In this document: piece after piece, positions 16,496 to 25,662 of the stretch
Numbering within the stretch: the stretch's first letter is position 1
Layout: each line of letters starts with the position of its first letter
Assembly (NCBI RefSeq): GCF_902859915.1
Contig: NZ_CADIKK010000029.1
Coordinates: 41,435-105,434, forward strand
DNA length: 64,000 nt
Source of the DNA: Paraburkholderia ultramafica
GTDB taxonomy: Bacteria > Pseudomonadota > Gammaproteobacteria > Burkholderiales > Burkholderiaceae
Direction: 5' to 3'
Position numbers and translations under genes: made by a program
Notes under the pieces: generated by a model
What the model was told of the DNA's origin: nothing
Databases searched by the model: none
The model's input: the letters and a program-made list of their open reading frames with translations, nothing else

Positions 16496-17923
16496 CTAGC
16501 GTCTTCCACCGCGTCCGCCGCCGCCCGCCCGCATGCCGCCGCCGCCGCTCGGCCGGTTGAAGCCCGAGCTCTGCATGCTGGAGCGTCCGCGGTCGGCACT
16601 GCGTTGGGTCGCGCCGCCCGCGCCCACGCCCTGAAATGCGCTGTCGCGGCCGCCACCGACACCACCGGCGCCGCGTCCGCCGCCGGCACCGCCGACACCG
16701 CCAACACCACCGGCACCACCGGCACCACCGGCACCACCGGCACCACCGGCACCACCGGCACCACCGGCACCACCGACACCACCGGCGCCGCGTCCGCCGC
16801 CGGCACCGCCGACACCACCGGCACCACCGACGCCACCGACGCCACGTCCGCCGCCGGCACCACCGGCACCGCCAACACCACCGGCGCCGCGTCCGCCGCC
16901 GCGGTCGCCGGCAACCGACCTGTCCGCCGTCCCTGCGCGATTGCCCGCGCCCGCCCGGTCGGCGGTGTTGGCGCGCCCGCCGCCCGCCGTGTCGCGGCCG
17001 CGGAAATCGTTACGCCCCTCCGCACCGCCGACGTTGCGCGAATACTTTTCGCGGGTCGCGTTGTCGCGATAGGCGACGCCCTGGCGATGGCTCCCGTCGT
17101 GCTGCCAGCGGCCTCCTTCGACCTTGGTGCGGTCGAAGTTCCGATCGATGTTCGCGGCCTTGTTGACGTTGACATTGACGTCGCCGCCGCCCCAGTTGCA
17201 ATTGCCGAAGATCGCACCGGCGGCAGCGAGCCCGACGCCCCAGGCGAACCCCGTCATCAGCGCGCCGCCAGGATAATAGGCCGGCGGGGGCGGCCAGTAG
17301 GTTGGCGGATAGGCCGGATAGCTCCACGCACCGTATACGACGGTCGGGTTATAGGCGGGCACGTAGATCACCTGCGGGTTGGCGGGCTCGATTTTCACGA
17401 TGCTCTGCCCGCCGGCGGGCGCCGGTTCGACGATCACGTTCTGCTGCTCGTTCGACTTGAGGTTGCCCGAATCCTTGGCGCGAGCGCGCAAGCGCTGCAC
17501 GGCGGCGAGCACGTCTTTTTCCTGCGCGAGGAACGCGTCGCCGAGCTTCTGGGTCCAGTCGAGCTTGTCGCTCATCGGCTCGAGAATTTGCGGGAAGGCC
17601 ACCATCGATTTCACGCTGACATCCCATGTCTGGTTTTCGACGGCCTTCACGGCGGCGTCGCCCGTGACCTTCGGATTGGCCTTGACCCAGCGTGCCGCAT
17701 GCACGATCTCGAGCGGATAGGTCGCCGCCATCAGCACTTGCGACAGCACGGAGTCGGGGTAGAGGGCGATCGGCGCGACCAGCGCCTCGATTTCTTCCGG
17801 CTTGAATGGCTCGCGCGGCTGCGCCGGCTGGGTTTGAGCACGCGCAACGCCCGCCCCCAGGGTCAGCGCGACAAGCATCCACAGGCATAGCACTGTGGCC
17901 CATCGGTGATTCCACAGGGACAT
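16496..17923 (-). CDS. DUF3300 family exported protein with long Gly-rich repeat tail
   Basis: 475 residues. Signal peptide (cleavage near AQTQP), then a DUF3300 domain (about 35-260) with EEIEALVAPIALYPD, the core VPAYNPTVVYGAWSYPAYPP and a Pro/Tyr-rich segment. From about residue 330 to 430 the protein is nearly all GGAGG/GGVGG repeats, and it ends with an Arg/Gly tail. The repeats suggest a flexible, aggregation-prone surface or periplasmic tail; no catalytic residues are seen. AAGGAG precedes the ATG. Upstream partner of the DUF2950 gene. The tail is encoded by near-identical DNA repeats, so its length should vary between strains. Confidence 0.82.
   Translation of the reverse strand: MSLWNHRWATVLCLWMLVALTLGAGVARAQTQPAQPREPFKPEEIEALVAPIALYPDSVLSQVLMAATYPLEIVHAARWVKANPKVTGDAAVKAVENQTWDVSVKSMVAFPQILEPMSDKLDWTQKLGDAFLAQEKDVLAAVQRLRARAKDSGNLKSNEQQNVIVEPAPAGGQSIVKIEPANPQVIYVPAYNPTVVYGAWSYPAYPPTYWPPPPAYYPGGALMTGFAWGVGLAAAGAIFGNCNWGGGDVNVNVNKAANIDRNFDRTKVEGGRWQHDGSHRQGVAYRDNATREKYSRNVGGAEGRNDFRGRDTAGGGRANTADRAGAGNRAGTADRSVAGDRGGGRGAGGVGGAGGAGGGRGVGGVGGAGGVGGAGGGRGAGGVGGAGGAGGAGGAGGAGGAGGAGGVGGVGGAGGGRGAGGVGGGRDSAFQGVGAGGATQRSADRGRSSMQSSGFNRPSGGGGMRAGGGGRGGRR
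16665..16900. repeat. Coding tandem repeats (CCACCGGCA-type 9-mers)
   Basis: Repeated 9-base units (ccaccggca and one-base variants), interrupted by longer repeats containing gcgccgcgtccgccgccggc, encode the GGAGG tail of the DUF3300 protein. The middle block (about 16705-16775) is almost perfect. It is in frame throughout, so length changes by whole units would not shift the frame. Confidence 0.85.
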
Positions 17924-18221
17924 GGCTGCTCCTTCAGACTGGTTGACAGGTATCCGAACTAATCAGGCCCGCTGCAAATGACGGCGAATTGCAGAATCCT
18001 ATGCGTGAGTGTGCGATCTCTACCCAATATGATGTTAGAACATCCAACGGGTCTTGTGACGCAAATACGCAGTCCATTTACCACTTTCGAAACGGGTGCG
18101 ATGCAAGCGAAAACGATGCTGACGCGGCGTGGTGCGAGGCACGCAATGACGTCGGCGCGCGCCACGCGATAGTTAGCGCACTTCAGCGCAGCCGAGCTTG
18201 TCGCGAGCGTCGTGGAGTCTG

Positions 18222-18725
18222 CTAGAACATGCTCCGCCGGCTAGGATCGCGCAACGGATCCGGAGACTTCTGGGTTTGTCGCACGATGCCCTGATCGTCA
18301 AAGTAAAAGTTGAAAATCATGTAGAAGACATTGCTTTCCTGATAGCGGTATGACCACACCTCCCGTTTCATCAACGGGAAATAGGATTTCTCGAATGGAC
18401 GGCCAAAGTTGACGAGCACGTCGTCATGCGTCCACTTGCCGACCTCGGCGCGATAAAACTCGTTTTCCTGCAGCACTTGCCGGGCACTCACCACCTTGCC
18501 GGATGCATCGATGTCGGCCGCTGTCGTCGTGGTGCCCATCGGCTGTGTCGGCCACATCAGCCGCTTGCCGCCATTCGGCAGATCGTAGATTTCCTTCGGC
18601 GGTCCCATGCGTGCGATCAACGCCGCCTGATCCGAACCGACTTCGATCTGCTGATACGGTTGCGCGCAGCCCGTGAAGGCCAATACCGCGATGCAGATCA
18701 CTAACCTTGCAGCCCGGCTATCCAT
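18222..18725 (-). CDS. Small outer-membrane lipoprotein, SmpA/BamE-like
   Basis: 167 residues. The signal peptide ends in a lipobox (FTGC, Cys about 20), so it is a predicted lipoprotein. The mature part (LIARMGPPKEIYDLPNGGKRLMWP ... VLVNFGRPFEKSYF ... WSYRYQESNVFYMIFNFYFDDQGIVRQT) has two GxP turn motifs and a two-helix/beta-sheet pattern like SmpA/OmlA-fold lipoproteins. GGGAG precedes the ATG. Beyond the fold I cannot assign a role. It stands alone, with about 300 bases of gene-free sequence on each side. Confidence 0.75.
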   Translation of the reverse strand: MDSRAARLVICIAVLAFTGCAQPYQQIEVGSDQAALIARMGPPKEIYDLPNGGKRLMWPTQPMGTTTTAADIDASGKVVSARQVLQENEFYRAEVGKWTHDDVLVNFGRPFEKSYFPLMKREVWSYRYQESNVFYMIFNFYFDDQGIVRQTQKSPDPLRDPSRRSMF

Positions 18726-19023
18726 GATCGTTCTCCCACAAAGACGCGGTGTCCGAGGCCGTCTGTCCGGGATACTGCGCAGACGACTTGCGTCAACGGC
18801 AACGGCCGGCCTGTGTGATGCCTGAATGAGTTATAGACCTTATTGATCGAGCGGACAGGCTGCCGTTATGTGCGCGATCATCCATCACCGAACTGCGCGT
18901 CGCAGTGCGAAATCATTTGCACAAATCGCGCGAGCACAACATTCACATCCTGGTTCTTAGGCATTGATCGGGACGGCCGCTCATGATGAATGGGATGCAA
19001 CGCTGGCCGTCAAACAAGCGCGT

Positions 19024-19449
19024 TCAGCGTCCCATTCGTCGGTCGTAGCCGCGCGAGATGCGATCGAGCAATGTGGGATCGCGGGCGTTGGGCGAATTGA
19101 ACTGCACGACGACACTGCCATCGGCTTGCTGGCGCACACTCGCCGTGACGGTGCTGCCGTTTAGTCCACCGACGACGGTGCCGCTGGCTGGATCCTGAAC
19201 GGTAATCGCCAGACCTTCGTCGCTAATTGCGCCCGCCGCGGCCGAGAAGGACCGGTCGAAGCTGGCCGGTGTGGTGACGACGGTTCCGGCAGGCACCGCG
19301 TAATACGGGCATCCGGTCAATGGCAGCAACAACGCGCAGACACTGACGAGTACGAGCCGCTTGAAGATCACATCCTCGCGTTTCACTGACCCGGCTCGAA
19401 TGACGTAGCCCCTGGGCGCGTGAGATTGACGCTTACTCGATGGAGTCAT
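19024..19449 (-). CDS. Small lipoprotein of unknown function
   Basis: 141 residues. Signal segment FKRLVLVSVCALLLPLTGC with a lipobox, then a small domain FDRSFSAAAGAISDEGLAITVQ ... GTVVGGLNGSTVTASVRQQADGSVVVQF and a basic C-terminus (GYDRRMGR). The start at 19449 has GAGGGG upstream but gives an unusually long n-region. A GTG nearer the signal segment (at VKRED or VIFKR) is an alternative, though its ribosome-binding site is poorer. Function unknown. Confidence 0.65.
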   Translation of the reverse strand: MTPSSKRQSHAPRGYVIRAGSVKREDVIFKRLVLVSVCALLLPLTGCPYYAVPAGTVVTTPASFDRSFSAAAGAISDEGLAITVQDPASGTVVGGLNGSTVTASVRQQADGSVVVQFNSPNARDPTLLDRISRGYDRRMGR

Positions 19450-19683
19450 CGCTGTTCCCCTCGATTGAATACGACGCCCGGCAATGCATACATTCTTGTC
19501 CCGGCATGCGGCCTCCAGTAAATCGCGGCGATCCTGTCCTTTGCGGTGTTGCGCGCGCAAGCATTACGCAGCAAGTCATGCAATGCGCGGCGAGCAGAGC
19601 GGCGGCCGGCGCGTGCAGTACGATCGCCGCATTCGATCATGCAGCAAGCGTACGGCGCGGTTTTCACGACTGGCGCCCACTAC

Positions 19684-19941
19684 TCAATACTTGATATCGC
19701 GCGCCGTCTGACGCCCTTGCTGCTTGGTCTGCCGCTTATCCTGCCGGCATTGCGAATTGCTTTTCTGGTCTGTCGCGCGGCATTCCTGCTTGGTGTTTCG
19801 TGAACCCTGCCGTGTCTCCTGGCGGACGTCACGCCCAGCACGGCGTTGTTGCGCCTGCTCAGTGGCCCACGACTGCGTCGACATGGTGGCCAGAAACATC
19901 GCGGCTACCACGGTGATGAACCGGCGGTTCCATGCTGGCAT
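19684..19941 (-). CDS. Small basic exported protein
   Basis: 85 residues. A signal peptide (about 1-26, ending in QSWA) is followed by a strongly charged, Gln/Arg/Lys-rich mature part with two cysteines (KQECRATDQKSNSQCRQDKR) and a RQTARDIKY end. Similar short proteins recur in Burkholderiaceae, with no known role. GGAG is 8 bases before the ATG. Possible roles are periplasmic binding of polyanions or a structural role, but nothing in the sequence decides this. Confidence 0.7.
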   Translation of the reverse strand: MPAWNRRFITVVAAMFLATMSTQSWATEQAQQRRAGRDVRQETRQGSRNTKQECRATDQKSNSQCRQDKRQTKQQGRQTARDIKY

Positions 19942-20099
19942 GATGTGATCTCCGATGGACGATGTCGCGTAACCTGCATCCAGTCAAAACAATACTGACA
20001 GCGATCGAATCCGCGCCTGCCGTCGATCGCACCATGAAGGCATTGCATCGCGTGCGGGGTGAGGGGTTCCGCAAAGTTCTCTCGTTCCCGTGGCTCGCT

Positions 20100-21269
20100 T
20101 CAGTTTCGGACAACCTTGTCGGGGTCGCCGGTCGTATCGGCGATCTGCGGCTCGCCGCCCTGCGGGGCCGAGGCGTCCGGCAGGCCGACCCACGCCAGCA
20201 GCAAGTGGTACGTCACCGCGAGCACCACCGGACCGATGAAGAGTCCCGCCACGCCGATCGACAGCACGCCGCCGAGCACCCCGGCGAGGATCAGCACCAT
20301 CGGCAGCGCGACCGCTCGCCGGATCAGAATCGGGCGCAGGATGTTGTCGAGCATGCTCACGCCGATCGCCCACGCCAGCAGCAACAGCGCAGCCACGTTC
20401 GAGTCACGTGAATACAGCCACGCGACACAGCCGAGCAGCGGCAACAGCGGGCCAATCTGTACCAGGCACGTGAGCACCAGCAGTGCGCTCAGCACGCCGG
20501 CGAACGGAATGCCCGCCACCCATACGCCCGCTGCGGCAAGCGAAGCCTGCACGACCGCCGTGACCACGATGCCGAGCGCAATCGCGCGAATCGCCAGACC
20601 GATGAGGCGAATGATGTCGGCGCCGTAGTGCGGCGAAATCCGCTGGGCGACCCGGATGACGAGTTGCGCGGCGGTTTCTCCCTTCGCGTACAGCAGGCCG
20701 CAGACGATGATCATCAGCAGCAGATGCAGGACGAACACGCCGAGCAGGCTGACATGCGCGAGCAGCCAGCGTGCGCCGTCGACCATGTACGGCTGGATTC
20801 GCGCGAGCGCGCCGCCGGGACCGGCATCCGACAGGGTTTGCCATTCGTGCGCGATGCGCTCGCCGATCACGGGAATCGCGCCGAGCCAGCGCGGCGGCGA
20901 CGGCAGCGCGTAGGTCGGCAAGCCTTTCACGAACGCCATGATTTCGGCGGCATGGTCCGCGAGTGTCGAGACTGCGCCATAGACGGGAATCACAATCGCG
21001 ACGAGCTGCACCAGCAGCATCACGCAGACCGCCGCTCCGCGGTGTCCGCCCAGCGCGCGCTGCAGCCGGATGAACGCAGGCCATGTCGCGACGACGATCA
21101 TGATGCTCCAGATCAGCGCGGGCGCGAACGGCAGGAGGACATACAGACTGCCGCCGCCCAGCAGCAACATCGCGCCGATCCCAAGCACGGCGCGCGGCAG
21201 ATCCGGCAGCGGGCGCGCGCCGCCGTTGGTTGGCTGGCCGGTTGCCGGGGCAGGTGCAACGTCGTTCAT
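20100..21269 (-). CDS. AI-2E/PerM family permease
   Basis: 389 residues. Integral membrane protein of the AI-2E transporter superfamily (YdiK/PerM/TqsA). Substrates vary in this family and cannot be told here. There are eight hydrophobic segments: a pair at the N-terminus (VLGIGAMLLLGGGSLYVLLPFAPALIWSIM), the long soluble loop (about 100-170), then LLLMIIVCGLLYAKG, the family segment GVWVAGIPFAGVLSALLVL and NILRPILIRRAV. CAGGAG precedes the ATG at 21269. A dyad of the local family lies 191 bases upstream in the matching orientation, which suggests shared control with the island genes. Confidence 0.83.
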   Translation of the reverse strand: MNDVAPAPATGQPTNGGARPLPDLPRAVLGIGAMLLLGGGSLYVLLPFAPALIWSIMIVVATWPAFIRLQRALGGHRGAAVCVMLLVQLVAIVIPVYGAVSTLADHAAEIMAFVKGLPTYALPSPPRWLGAIPVIGERIAHEWQTLSDAGPGGALARIQPYMVDGARWLLAHVSLLGVFVLHLLLMIIVCGLLYAKGETAAQLVIRVAQRISPHYGADIIRLIGLAIRAIALGIVVTAVVQASLAAAGVWVAGIPFAGVLSALLVLTCLVQIGPLLPLLGCVAWLYSRDSNVAALLLLAWAIGVSMLDNILRPILIRRAVALPMVLILAGVLGGVLSIGVAGLFIGPVVLAVTYHLLLAWVGLPDASAPQGGEPQIADTTGDPDKVVRN

Positions 21270-21460
21270 GGCCTGACGAACTCCTGTGGCGCCGCAAGCG
21301 CCGGAGTGATGCTGAAAGACCGCCGGCGCGGGACATCCCGCCCCGGCATGCGCCGCGCTACGACCGGCGCTGACACGCAAGCACGCCACGCCCGGAGGCG
21401 GGCGCGAGGCGGCGCACACGCCGCATGTCCAGCTTACCAGCGCGACCGATCACGACTATC

Positions 21461-21472
21461 GGACCTTGGTCC
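21461..21472 (-). promoter_or_regulatory. Regulon dyad, site 1 (AI-2E permease)
   Basis: GGACCTTGGTCC with perfect 5-bp arms. On the minus strand it reads GGACCAAGGTCCGAT, the orientation found before other island genes. It is 191 bases from the permease start codon. Confidence 0.7.
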
Positions 21473-21552
21473 TACCGAAGCGCGCAGCGCACAGGCGAGC
21501 ATTCGTGCGGCGCTTCGAGCAACGCAGCGTGCCTGGGCACAGCCTCAGCCGT

Positions 21553-22809
21553 TCAGTAATCGAGCGGATCGCGGATCAGCGGACAGGTCATGCAATGGCC
21601 GCCACCACGGCCGCGCCCCAACTCGCTCGCCGCGATCGTGATGACTTCCACGCCGGCCTTGCGCATCAGGGTATTGGTGTAGGTGTTGCGGTCGTAGCCG
21701 ATCACCACGCCGGGCTCGATGCACACGACGTTGTTGCCGTCGTCCCATTGCTCGCGCGCAGCGGCGAAACGGTTGCCGCCGGTCTCCACGACACGCAGCC
21801 TCGCCAGGCCGAGCGCGCCGGCCACGACATCCATGAAAGGTTTGTCCTCGTGGCGCATGCTGAACTTCGACTCGCTGGCGTCGTCCGGTCGTAACGAAAA
21901 GGCGACGATTTCCTTCACGACTTCCGGATAGATCGTGACGAGGTCGCGGTCGCAGAACGTGAACACCGTATCGAGGTGCATCGCCGCGCGCGATTTGGGC
22001 ATGCCCGCGACGATGATCTGCTCGACGGCGCCTTTCGAGAACAGCGCCTGGGCGAGTTCACCGATGGCCTGGCGGCTCGTGCGCTCGCCCATGCCCACGA
22101 GCAGTACGCTTTTGCCGACCGGCATCACGTCGCCGCCCTCGAGCGTCGACAAGCCGTGATCGACGTCGGGGTCACCATACCAGGTCTCGAACTTCGCATT
22201 GGCGAAGTCCGGATGGAAGCGGTAGATCGCGGCGGCGAGCAGCGTTTCCTGACGGCGCGCCGGCCAGTACAGTGGATTGAGCGTGACGCCGCCATAGATC
22301 CAGCACGTGGTATCGCGCGTGAACACGCTGTTCGGAAGGGGCGGCACCACGAAGCTGGCGTACCCGAGGTATTCGCGGAACAGCTTCAGCGTATTGCTGT
22401 GCCCGGAATCCGGAATATCTTCGACGGTCACGCCGCCGATCAGGAACTCGGCGAGCCGCCTCGGCTCGAGACTGTCGAGCCAGCTTCGCACCTCGCCGGC
22501 GAGACCCGCGCCGGTCGTGTTCGAGCGGATCTTTCTGTCGAGAATCCACTTGCGCGCTTGCGGGTGATGGACGGTCTCGGTGAGCAGATTGTGCATCTCG
22601 ACGATTTCAACGCCGCGTTCGCGCATTTTCGTCACGAAGTCGAAGTGATCGCGCCGCGCCTGACTGACCCAGACCACGTCGTCGAACAGCAGTTCGTCGC
22701 AGTTGCCGGGCGTCAGACGCTGGTGCGCGAGTCCCGGCGAACACACCATCACGCGGCGCAGCTTGCCGGCCTCGGAGTGGACCCCGAGCTTGAATGTCTC
22801 AGTACTCAT
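21553..22809 (-). CDS. arcA: Second arginine deiminase, solitary
   Basis: 418 residues. Full-length arginine deiminase with the same motifs as the operon copy: LRRVMVCSPGLAH, FTRDTT, LEGGDVMPVG, MHLDTVF and GGGHCMTCP with the nucleophilic Cys about 406. By eye it is highly similar to the copy at 11066-12319 along its whole length, with local differences (for example around FSLRPDDASESKFS). AGGAG precedes the ATG at 22809. No arcB or arcC is adjacent. It faces the first SulP gene across a region with two regulon dyads, so it is probably induced by a different signal from arcABC. Confidence 0.93.
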   Translation of the reverse strand: MSTETFKLGVHSEAGKLRRVMVCSPGLAHQRLTPGNCDELLFDDVVWVSQARRDHFDFVTKMRERGVEIVEMHNLLTETVHHPQARKWILDRKIRSNTTGAGLAGEVRSWLDSLEPRRLAEFLIGGVTVEDIPDSGHSNTLKLFREYLGYASFVVPPLPNSVFTRDTTCWIYGGVTLNPLYWPARRQETLLAAAIYRFHPDFANAKFETWYGDPDVDHGLSTLEGGDVMPVGKSVLLVGMGERTSRQAIGELAQALFSKGAVEQIIVAGMPKSRAAMHLDTVFTFCDRDLVTIYPEVVKEIVAFSLRPDDASESKFSMRHEDKPFMDVVAGALGLARLRVVETGGNRFAAAREQWDDGNNVVCIEPGVVIGYDRNTYTNTLMRKAGVEVITIAASELGRGRGGGHCMTCPLIRDPLDY

Positions 22810-23035
22810 CACGCTTCTCCTGAGATCAGTGGGCGAGAGAGCGCTTCCAGAGTCCGGCGGCCGCAAGCCACGCTCAGTTCGCGACACAGATCAGGACAGC
22901 TTTCCCGAGGTCCGTGCAAGCGGGTTTTCCCGCCATCGCACGCACAGGTTTTTCCCGGAGACTCAAGACCATTCAAACGGGTAGTCGCCCTGACTTCCGG
23001 TAACAGAAAATCACACCATGCGGTCGAAGGCAATT

Positions 23036-23047
23036 GGCCTAAGGTCC
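23036..23047. promoter_or_regulatory. Regulon dyad, site 2 (arcA2/sulP1 region)
   Basis: GGCCTAAGGTCC followed by TAT. One arm is degenerate, so its orientation is ambiguous. It is the copy nearer to arcA2 (227 bases from its ATG). Confidence 0.5.
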
Positions 23048-23103
23048 TATATCCGCAAGGCGCTCGATCACGAAGCGGCGCGATCGCCCGCGCCGGGCCA
23101 ATA

Positions 23104-23115
23104 GGACCAAAGTCC
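23104..23115 (+). promoter_or_regulatory. Regulon dyad, site 3 (sulP1)
   Basis: GGACCAAAGTCC within AATAGGACCAAAGTCCAAT. Both flanks are AT-rich, so the site is nearly symmetric. It lies 161 bases before the sulP1 ATG. Confidence 0.7.
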
Positions 23116-23276
23116 AATAACGGGGGCAGGTATTCTGTGTTTTTCTTGAGCCATGCTCAGGGCATCGTGCCGGCCATGCCGACCCGGCACGGCCGGGACC
23201 GGATACCGATCTTCACGGCTGTGTTTCGACCTCGCCATGACGGGCAGAGCCCGTTGCACCGACCACGTGAGTTCTT

Positions 23277-25067
23277 ATGAGCGATCCGGATTCTTCGTCG
23301 CCCGTTGCGGAACCGGGCCGGCTTGCGCGCCGCACGACGGCCGTCCGGCAGACCGGCTGGAGCCGATGGCTGCCGGGACTTCGCACGTTGCGCGATTACC
23401 GCATCGCATGGTTGCGGCACGACATCGTCGCCGGCCTGGTGCTGACCACGATGCTGGTGCCCGTGGGCATCGCCTATGCGGTGGCGTCGGGCGTGCCTGG
23501 CATTTACGGGCTGTACGCGTCCATCGTGCCGCTGCTCGCTTACGCATTGGTCGGACCCAGCCGGATCTTGGTGCTGGGCCCGGATTCGTCGCTGGCCGCT
23601 GTCATCCTCGCGGTCGTCCTGCCGCTTTCCGGCGGCGACCCGCATCGCGCGATCGCCGTGGCGGCCATGATGGCGGTCGTGTCGGGGACGGTGTGCATTG
23701 CGGCCGGCGTGGCACGCCTCGGCTTCATCACCGAACTGCTTTCCAAACCGATCCGCTACGGCTACATGAACGGCATCGCGCTGGCGGTATTGGGCAGCCA
23801 GTTGCCCAAGCTTTTCGGCCTGTCGATCAAGGCCAGCGGACCGCTGGCAAACGTCTGGGCCACCGCCACGGCGGTGTTGGCCGGCAAGGCGAACTGGATC
23901 ACGTTCATGATCGGCGCAGGCACCCTGGCCGTGATTCTGCTGCTCAAGGGTTACAAGCGCTTGCCCGGCATCCTGATCGCCGTGGCAGGCGCGACTGTCG
24001 TCGTCGGGTTGCTGGACCTTGCGGCACGCGCCGGGGTGTCGGTCCTCGGCAGGCTTCCGCAAGGTCTGCCCGCGTTCGCCATTCCCTGGATCACCACCGC
24101 CGATATCGTTCCCGTCCTGATAGGCGGATGCGCGGTCGCTCTCGTTTCGTTCGCCGACACCAGCGTGCTTTCGCGAGTCTATGCGGCCCGCACCAGGACC
24201 GATGTCGACCCGAACCAGGAGATGATCGGGCTCGGCGCCGCCAACCTTGCCGCCGGATTCTTTCAGGGCTTTCCGATCAGCAGCAGTTCGTCGCGTACCC
24301 CCGTGGCCGAAGCGGCGGGCGCCAGAACGCAACTGACCGGGGTCGTCGGCGCGCTGGCTGTTGCGCTGCTGCTGATGGTGGCGCCGGACCTCCTGCGCAA
24401 TCTGCCCAACAGCGCACTGGCCGCGGTCGTGATCGCCTCGGCCATCGGACTGATCGAGATCACCGACCTGCGACGCATCTCTCGCATCCAGCGCTGGGAA
24501 TTCTGGCTATCGATCGTCTGTACGGTCGGCGTGGCCGCGCTGGGCGCGATCGAGGGCATCGGCCTCGCCATCGTGATTGCCCTCATCGAATTCCTGTGGG
24601 ATGCCTGGCGACCCTACTCGGCGGTTCTGGGCCGCGCGGACGGCGTCAAGGGCTACCATGACATCACGCGCTATCCGGACGCGCGCCTGATCCCCGGGCT
24701 GGTCCTGTTCCGCTGGGACGCTCCGCTGTTCTTCGCCAACGCCGAAGTGTTCCACGAGCGGGTGCTGGATGCGGTCGATACATCGCCTACGCCGGTGAGC
24801 TGGCTGATCGTCGCGGCGGAACCCGTCACCAGTGTGGACGTGACGTCCGCCGACATGCTGGCCGAACTGGACGACACGCTGCACGCGGCAGGCATCCAGT
24901 TGTGCGTGGCCGAGATGAAAGATCCCGTCAAGGACAAGCTCAAGCGCTTCGGGCTGTTCGCGCGGCTGGGCGAGGAGGCGTTCTTTCCGACCATGGGTGC
25001 CGCCGTCAGCAGCTATCTCGCGGTCCATCGGGTGGACTGGCAGGACTGGGAGGACAGGAGCCGCTGA
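23277..25067 (+). CDS. SulP family anion transporter with STAS domain (first copy)
   Basis: 596 residues. Membrane domain (about 45-425) with the SulP signature LTTMLVPVGIAYAVASGVPGIYGLY, a VLGPDSSLA segment, and NLAAGFFQGFPISSSSSRT, which aligns with the substrate-site region. A cytoplasmic STAS domain occupies about 450-570 (LVLFRWDAPLFFANAEVF). Likely substrate is sulfate, bicarbonate or a dicarboxylate; the sequence does not decide. The ATG at 23277 has no strong ribosome-binding site. A paralogue at 28374-30140 differs in the Ser-rich motif (GGLSQSS). Confidence 0.88.
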   Translation: MSDPDSSSPVAEPGRLARRTTAVRQTGWSRWLPGLRTLRDYRIAWLRHDIVAGLVLTTMLVPVGIAYAVASGVPGIYGLYASIVPLLAYALVGPSRILVLGPDSSLAAVILAVVLPLSGGDPHRAIAVAAMMAVVSGTVCIAAGVARLGFITELLSKPIRYGYMNGIALAVLGSQLPKLFGLSIKASGPLANVWATATAVLAGKANWITFMIGAGTLAVILLLKGYKRLPGILIAVAGATVVVGLLDLAARAGVSVLGRLPQGLPAFAIPWITTADIVPVLIGGCAVALVSFADTSVLSRVYAARTRTDVDPNQEMIGLGAANLAAGFFQGFPISSSSSRTPVAEAAGARTQLTGVVGALAVALLLMVAPDLLRNLPNSALAAVVIASAIGLIEITDLRRISRIQRWEFWLSIVCTVGVAALGAIEGIGLAIVIALIEFLWDAWRPYSAVLGRADGVKGYHDITRYPDARLIPGLVLFRWDAPLFFANAEVFHERVLDAVDTSPTPVSWLIVAAEPVTSVDVTSADMLAELDDTLHAAGIQLCVAEMKDPVKDKLKRFGLFARLGEEAFFPTMGAAVSSYLAVHRVDWQDWEDRSR

Positions 25068-25277
25068 GCGCCGCGAGGAACCGCGAAAACACGGATCGGA
25101 AGCAGCACCAGACGCAGCGGCAGGCTGTAGTTGCGCCGCACGGCAGCGCGCGTTTGCCGCGGGTTGAACGGATGTCATGGTCGCTCCCGTTCACGCGGAT
25201 TGCTTCCTTGTCCATGCGGCTTTGCTCGTCTACAGTCGTCGTGAGCGGCCGCTTTTTGCGCCGCAACGAGCGCAATC

Positions 25278-25291
25278 CTGATTTGCATCAA
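25278..25291 (+). promoter_or_regulatory. FNR/ANR-type binding site upstream of the RRM gene
   Basis: CTGAT-TTGC-ATCAA matches the FNR/CRP-family consensus TTGAT-N4-ATCAA in 9 of 10 positions. It lies 97 bases before the ATG at 25389; a class II position would put the transcript start near 25326. It is the only good FNR-type box I found in the window. The remainder of the 321-base gap after sulP1 shows nothing else. Confidence 0.6.
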
Positions 25292-25388
25292 AGTGCTCCA
25301 AACCGGACAGGGCGACTCTGACGTGCAGATGGCTCGCACGACGCACGATCGGACCGGCATGAGGCGTCGTTCACCGATGGGGACAATC

Positions 25389-25646
25389 ATGGCGGATCTG
25401 TATGTGAGCAACGTCGACGCGGACGTGCCCGATGAAGATATCAAGGCGTTTCTGGTCAAGTACGGTTTTCCGCCGTTCGACAGCATCCAGCGCGTCCCGG
25501 GTGACGGGTTCCGGCCCGCGGTGGTGCTGACGTTCGACGGTGTCGAGCCCGAGTTGCTGCGCCGTCTGCAGCCCCGCGTGCACGACATGTTCTGGCACAA
25601 CCGGAAGATTACGGTGCAGGTCATGACCGGCCGGTCCGAGGAATGA
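25389..25646 (+). CDS. RRM-like RNA-binding protein
   Basis: 85 residues. A single small domain in which LYVSNVDADVPDEDIKAFLVKYG resembles the beta1-alpha1 start of an RNA-recognition motif (RNP2-like LYVSNV). It continues with PAVVLTFDGVEPELLRRL, where an RNP1-like strand would be but without the canonical aromatic consensus. RNA binding is therefore an inference. GGGGA is placed for the ATG at 25389; an in-frame ATG at 25377 is the alternative. It lies 16 bases before the next gene, so the two are co-transcribed, and downstream of an FNR-type box. Confidence 0.7.
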   Translation: MADLYVSNVDADVPDEDIKAFLVKYGFPPFDSIQRVPGDGFRPAVVLTFDGVEPELLRRLQPRVHDMFWHNRKITVQVMTGRSEE

Positions 25647-25662
25647 TTTGGCGGAGGGGCAT

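Larger units (their letters stand above)
22810..23276. promoter_or_regulatory. Divergent promoter region arcA2/sulP1
   Basis: 467 bases without a gene. It contains two dyads of the island family (23036-23047 and 23104-23115), 68 bases apart, and nothing else I can identify. Confidence 0.6.

Noticed and set aside
16665..16900. Repeats that could suggest a CRISPR array
   Set aside because: They are contiguous in-frame 9-mers inside a gene, without spacers, and no cas genes are present.
16604..17890. 428-residue plus-strand open frame with Thr/Gly repeats
   Set aside because: Antisense shadow of the DUF3300 gene; the apparent repeats are the complement of the Gly-rich tail.
18841..18875. GCCGTTAT as a second FliA promoter
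   Set aside because: No TAAAG-type element at the 11-base spacing.
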